Source of the DNA: an uncultured bacterium
Lineage (GTDB): Bacteria; Bacillota; Clostridia; Lachnospirales; Lachnospiraceae
DNA: 8,888 bases
Reading direction: 5' to 3'
Assembly: GCA_905214365.1 (NCBI GenBank)
Contig: CAJMMH010000101.1
Span: 1-8,888 of the forward strand
Below the pieces are notes generated by a model. That model saw only the letters and a program-made list of their open reading frames with translations, did not search any database and was not told where the DNA came from. This document shows, in pieces, positions 6,491-8,888 of this stretch (its first letter is position 1; the number at the start of each line of letters is the position of its first letter). Both the position numbers and the translations under genes were made by a program.

Positions 6491-7162
6491 ATGAAAGCGA
6501 TTACAACAGAGAAATTATTTTCCAGAGGACATTCAATGGCAGAGGAGCTCCTTTTTTCTAAGGAGTACCCCTGGCAGGTGCTTTCTCTGATTCATGATTA
6601 TATTCTGAAAAAGGGAGCTGAGCTTCCGGCAGACCGGTTTGAGCAGGTTTCCGATCAGGTGTGGATTGCCCGTTCCGCGAAGGTTGCGCCAACCGCATGT
6701 ATCATGGGTCCGTGCATCATTGATGAAGAAGCGGAGATTCGCCACTGCGCGTTTATCCGCGGCAATGCGATTGTCGGAAAGGGCGCGGTTGTCGGCAATT
6801 CCACCGAATTGAAAAATGTAATTCTATCCGATAAGGTTCAGGTTCCGCACTACAATTATGTCGGAGATTCTATCCTTGGCTACAAATCTCATATGGGCGC
6901 TGGATCCATCACGTCTAATGTAAAATCTGATAAGAAACTGGTTGTTGTAAAGGCTGGTGAAGAACGGTTTGAAACCGGGCTGAAAAAGATGGGAGCCATG
7001 TTGGGAGATGAAGTGGAAGTCGGCTGTCAGAGCGTACTGAATCCGGGAACGATCATTGGCTCTCACAGCAATATTTATCCGCTGTCATCGGTACGCGGCT
7101 TTGTTCCGGGATACAGTATCTTCAAAAACGCGCAGAATATTGTTGAAAAGCAGGAAATCTGA
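6491..7162 (+). CDS. Left-handed beta-helix protein related to the GlmU acetyltransferase domain
   Basis: This is a 223-residue soluble protein. Residues 1-50 are mixed helical. From about residue 52 it has hexapeptide-type turns (VWIARSAKVAPTACIMGPCII, then IRGNAIVGKGAVVGNSTELK) that build a left-handed parallel beta-helix. The block VPHYNYVGDSILGYKSHMGAG (118-138) closely resembles the GlmU C-terminal acetyltransferase block HLTYLGDAEIG..NIGAG, and His120 aligns with the GlmU catalytic histidine. The GlmU uridylyltransferase domain is absent, so automatic names such as UDP-GlcNAc pyrophosphorylase would mislead. It may acylate a sugar nucleotide or simply bind one; this is inference. GGGAGG (6478-6483) eight bases before the ATG fixes the start at 6491. 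An ATG at 6392 overlapping the topoisomerase stop as ATGA would add 33 residues unlike the family. Confidence 0.85.
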   Translation: MKAITTEKLFSRGHSMAEELLFSKEYPWQVLSLIHDYILKKGAELPADRFEQVSDQVWIARSAKVAPTACIMGPCIIDEEAEIRHCAFIRGNAIVGKGAVVGNSTELKNVILSDKVQVPHYNYVGDSILGYKSHMGAGSITSNVKSDKKLVVVKAGEERFETGLKKMGAMLGDEVEVGCQSVLNPGTIIGSHSNIYPLSSVRGFVPGYSIFKNAQNIVEKQEI

Positions 7163-7175
7163 AAACTGATCTGAA

Positions 7176-7208
7176 AATTGTGACACACATCTTGAAGAAA
7201 GCCTTTTT
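7176..7208 (+). repeat. 33-bp direct repeat, copy 2
   Basis: AATTGTGAC (7176-7184) and AGAAAGCCTTTTT (7196-7208) repeat the 6424-6456 copy exactly in both blocks, at an offset of 752 bases. The 11 bases between are diverged, about half matching. This copy begins 14 bases after the beta-helix stop, so the two copies bracket that gene. Confidence 0.7.
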
Positions 7209-7360
7209 AACAAATTAAGGAAGTCCCCTGCTTCAATTGCGAATATCCGCTTGACCGAGCTTTGGATGGAACCGGACGACTTTCAGGCAGAAAGAAGTCA
7301 GCTGCAGAGTCAGGCATTATGCAATTTCAGGGGAATATGTCAGCGGAAAGGAGGGAACAC

Positions 7361-8326
7361 ATGGATCAGGAAACCAGACAGCAGGTGCAGAAAAAGGCAA
7401 GAATCATAGGAAAAGCAATTGTGGTTTTCTGTAAAAAATGGGGCGGATTCTGTAAAAAGGAATATGACGATGCCAGAATTATGACCAATGCGGCGACCAT
7501 TACGTTGTTTCTCTGTATTTCAATTTTTCCTCTTCTGATGGTACTTCTTACGCTGCTTCCATTGTTCCCGATTACCTTTGATGACATGCTGCAGCTGATG
7601 CAGTCTGTCCTTCCAGACAATTTTTACCCGTTGGCGCAGACAATTGTTGAAGAGATCTATCCGAAATCAATCAATGGTTCTGTTTTGTCATTGACAATTG
7701 TGTTGACGCTCTGGTCCGCATCCTCCGGTGTATCGTGGCTGGTACGCGGAGTGAACGATGCTTACCGGAGCAAGGCACGCCGGAACTGGGTATCACTTCG
7801 CCTGATCAGCCTGCTGTATACGCTGATCCTGATTCTTGTTCTCTTAGTCAGCATGGTCTGCTTTGTATTTGGTCATAACCTGCAGGACTGGCTGATCCGT
7901 GAGGTTCCGTCTCTGACAGACTGGAAAAAGCAGATTATGTGGATCCGCACGTTGTCTGCGCTTGGTGTGGTTGCTGTCTTTGTTTCCGGTGTATATCAGG
8001 TTTTCCCGGCAAACCGCACGTTCTTTCTGCATCAGCTGCCGGGAGCGCTGTTCGCAACAGCTGCCTGGTATATTTTCTCCAATGTGTATGCCAGATATCT
8101 GCAGAGTGTTTCTTCGTATTCCTATATGTACGGCAGTCTGGCAACGCTTGTCAGCGCAATTATCTGGCTGTTTATCTGCATGAATATCATTCTGATCGGC
8201 GGTGAGATTAATTATCTGTGGAATCAGCGCCGCCTGCGGAAAAAAGAACTGAAGCGCAGACAAAAGGAAGGCATTGTGGAGCCGGATATCCGGGAGATCT
8301 GCGATGAAATGAAGCGGATTCGATAA
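7361..8326 (+). CDS. YihY/BrkB-family inner-membrane protein
   Basis: This is a 321-residue polytopic membrane protein. After a basic N-terminal segment (1-38), hydrophobic spans fall at about 45-69, 107-128, 147-171, 196-215, 226-246 and 258-282. That gives the six-helix layout of the YihY/BrkB family, once wrongly named RNase BN. Family marks include a segment near residues 118-136 with SASSGVSWLVRGVNDAY, and SYMYGSLATLVSAIIWLF (254-271) followed by GGEINY (280-285). The basic and acidic C-terminal tail (286-321) is probably cytoplasmic. The biochemical role of the family is unsettled; transport or envelope functions have been proposed. AAAGGAGGG at 7347-7355 lies five bases before the ATG at 7361; an in-frame upstream start at 7262 would add 33 non-hydrophobic residues and lacks a comparable site. 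The leader 7209-7346 shows no clear promoter. Confidence 0.9.
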   Translation: MDQETRQQVQKKARIIGKAIVVFCKKWGGFCKKEYDDARIMTNAATITLFLCISIFPLLMVLLTLLPLFPITFDDMLQLMQSVLPDNFYPLAQTIVEEIYPKSINGSVLSLTIVLTLWSASSGVSWLVRGVNDAYRSKARRNWVSLRLISLLYTLILILVLLVSMVCFVFGHNLQDWLIREVPSLTDWKKQIMWIRTLSALGVVAVFVSGVYQVFPANRTFFLHQLPGALFATAAWYIFSNVYARYLQSVSSYSYMYGSLATLVSAIIWLFICMNIILIGGEINYLWNQRRLRKKELKRRQKEGIVEPDIREICDEMKRIR

Positions 8327-8333
8327 AAAACAG

Positions 8334-8362
8334 TTGATCTTTTTGGAAAATTATGATACCAT
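8334..8362 (+). promoter_or_regulatory. Possible secG promoter
   Basis: TTGATC (8334-8339), 17 bases, then TACCAT (8357-8362) would give a start near 8369 and a short leader to the secG ATG. A second pairing, TTGGAA (8343-8348), 17 bases, TATGAT (8366-8371), has the better -10 box but would start transcription on the ribosome site itself. Both are only partial matches. Confidence 0.35.
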
Positions 8363-8390
8363 GCTTATGATAGCCATAGGAGGTGTGGAT

Positions 8391-8627
8391 ATGGAGGCTT
8401 TACGCGCTGTTCTGACAGTTATTTTTATGATTGTCTGCGTTGTGTTTACAGTAACAGTACTGATGCAGGAAGGTAAGTCAGCAGGACTTGGCTCAATCGG
8501 AGGCATGGCTGAAACTTACTGGGGAAAGAATAAAGGACGTTCCATGGAAGGAAAGCTTGAGAAACTGACGATGATTCTTGGCATTCTGTTCCTGGTACTC
8601 GCAGTTATTTTAAACCTGAATTTCTGA
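8391..8627 (+). CDS. secG: Preprotein translocase subunit SecG
   Basis: This 78-residue membrane protein is an auxiliary part of the SecYEG channel that assists SecA-driven export. It has the expected two membrane spans, about residues 6-24 and 58-76. Between them is the conserved cytoplasmic loop LMQEGKSAGLGSIGG followed by AETYWGKNKGRSMEG, which is characteristic of clostridial SecG. The length is normal. AGGAGG (8378-8383) seven bases before ATG 8391 sets the start; an upstream in-frame start at 8334 would add 19 residues and lacks such a site. It stands 64 bases after the BrkB-family gene and is followed by its own terminator. The next gene starts at 8841, and in many Bacillota secG is followed by rnr and smpB. 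Confidence 0.95.
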   Translation: MEALRAVLTVIFMIVCVVFTVTVLMQEGKSAGLGSIGGMAETYWGKNKGRSMEGKLEKLTMILGILFLVLAVILNLNF

Positions 8628-8628
8628 T

Positions 8629-8651
8629 GCAAACGGCTTTGCGCCGTTTGC
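8629..8651. repeat. 9-bp perfect hairpin after secG
   Basis: GCAAACGGC (8629-8637) and GCCGTTTGC (8643-8651) form a perfect stem with loop TTTGC, starting one base after the secG stop. There is no T run after it, so it is more likely an mRNA 3'-end structure than a terminator. Confidence 0.65.
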
Positions 8652-8689
8652 GCAATTGTGCTGTGGTTTGTGCCGCGCATATTACGAAG

Positions 8690-8717
8690 GACTGTCGTGT
8701 TTGCGGCAGTCTTTTTT
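8690..8717 (+). terminator. Intrinsic terminator of secG
   Basis: GACTGTCGT (8690-8698) pairs with GCGGCAGTC (8703-8711), including two G-T pairs, around the loop GTTT. TTTTTT follows at 8712-8717. This is a clear + strand intrinsic terminator separating secG from the gene at 8841. Confidence 0.8.
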
Positions 8718-8840
8718 CGTCTTATAAGAAACAAAGGCACTCAAGGTTTCTTCTTGCGGAACATCAGCAGGAAGGGAAAAGCGAAGCCGCCGTCGTTTTG
8801 GCTTGACAGCGGAAGTGAAAATACAGGAGATTTTAATTTT

Positions 8841-8888
8841 ATGATGATAGAGGTAACAGAAGAGCAGAAGCGCATGCTGGTCGAGCTG
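8841..8888 (+). CDS. Start of a gene cut by the window edge, possibly ribonuclease R
   Basis: An open frame begins at ATG 8841 and reads MMIEVTEEQKRMLVEL to the window end. AGGAGA at 8825-8830 lies ten bases upstream, a slightly long but acceptable spacing. A second ATG follows directly at 8844. Sixteen residues are too few to identify a family. The position after secG suggests rnr, because the order secG-rnr-smpB is common in Bacillota, and the short charged helix fits the N-terminal part of such proteins. This is inference from context only. Confidence 0.5.
   Translation, partial: MMIEVTEEQKRMLVEL

Noticed and set aside
8803..8840. TTGACA at 8803-8808 as a promoter for the gene at 8841
   Set aside because: No acceptable -10 box occurs at a 15-19 base spacing; the expected position reads GGAGAT, part of the ribosome site region.

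Overview
The window looks like a chromosomal segment of a Gram-positive anaerobe of class Clostridia, most likely Lachnospiraceae. This is inferred from Bacillota-style AGGAGG ribosome sites, TTGACA/TATAAT-type promoters, the character of the SecG, topoisomerase III and beta-helix proteins, and the start of a new gene after secG (in Bacillota secG is commonly followed by rnr). All recognisable genes lie on the + strand. I see no insertion sequence, phage gene, CRISPR array or rRNA.

Layout: (1) 1-457, the C-terminal end of a Gfo/Idh/MocA-type oxidoreductase, split into two frames by an apparent one-base loss in a T run. (2) 591-720, a promoter and a tRNA-Thr(CGU), followed by about 400 bases with no convincing gene but with a good hairpin-plus-T-run terminator at 896-920. 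(3) 977-2848, a strong promoter and a probable two-gene transcript: a small protein with two zinc ribbons and an acidic tail, then aspartate-semialdehyde dehydrogenase (asd). (4) 2849-3147, a gap dominated by palindromes, including a roughly 165-base near-complete inverted repeat. (5) galM (3148-4197), closed by an elaborate double terminator (4215-4287). (6) A topoisomerase III-like enzyme (4344-6395), then a GlmU-like left-handed beta-helix protein (6491-7162) bracketed by two copies of a 33-base direct repeat, then a YihY/BrkB-family membrane protein (7361-8326). (7) secG (8391-8627) with its own terminator, and the first 16 codons of the next gene, possibly rnr.

The genes are mostly housekeeping: amino-acid biosynthesis (asd), galactose mutarotation (galM), DNA topology (topB), protein export (secG) and translation (tRNA-Thr). 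They do not form one pathway. I found no clear new multi-gene system. The items most worth a second look are the long palindrome before galM, the 33-base repeats flanking the beta-helix gene, the zinc-ribbon/asd pairing, the frameshift at the left edge, and the altered Toprim motif of the topoisomerase.
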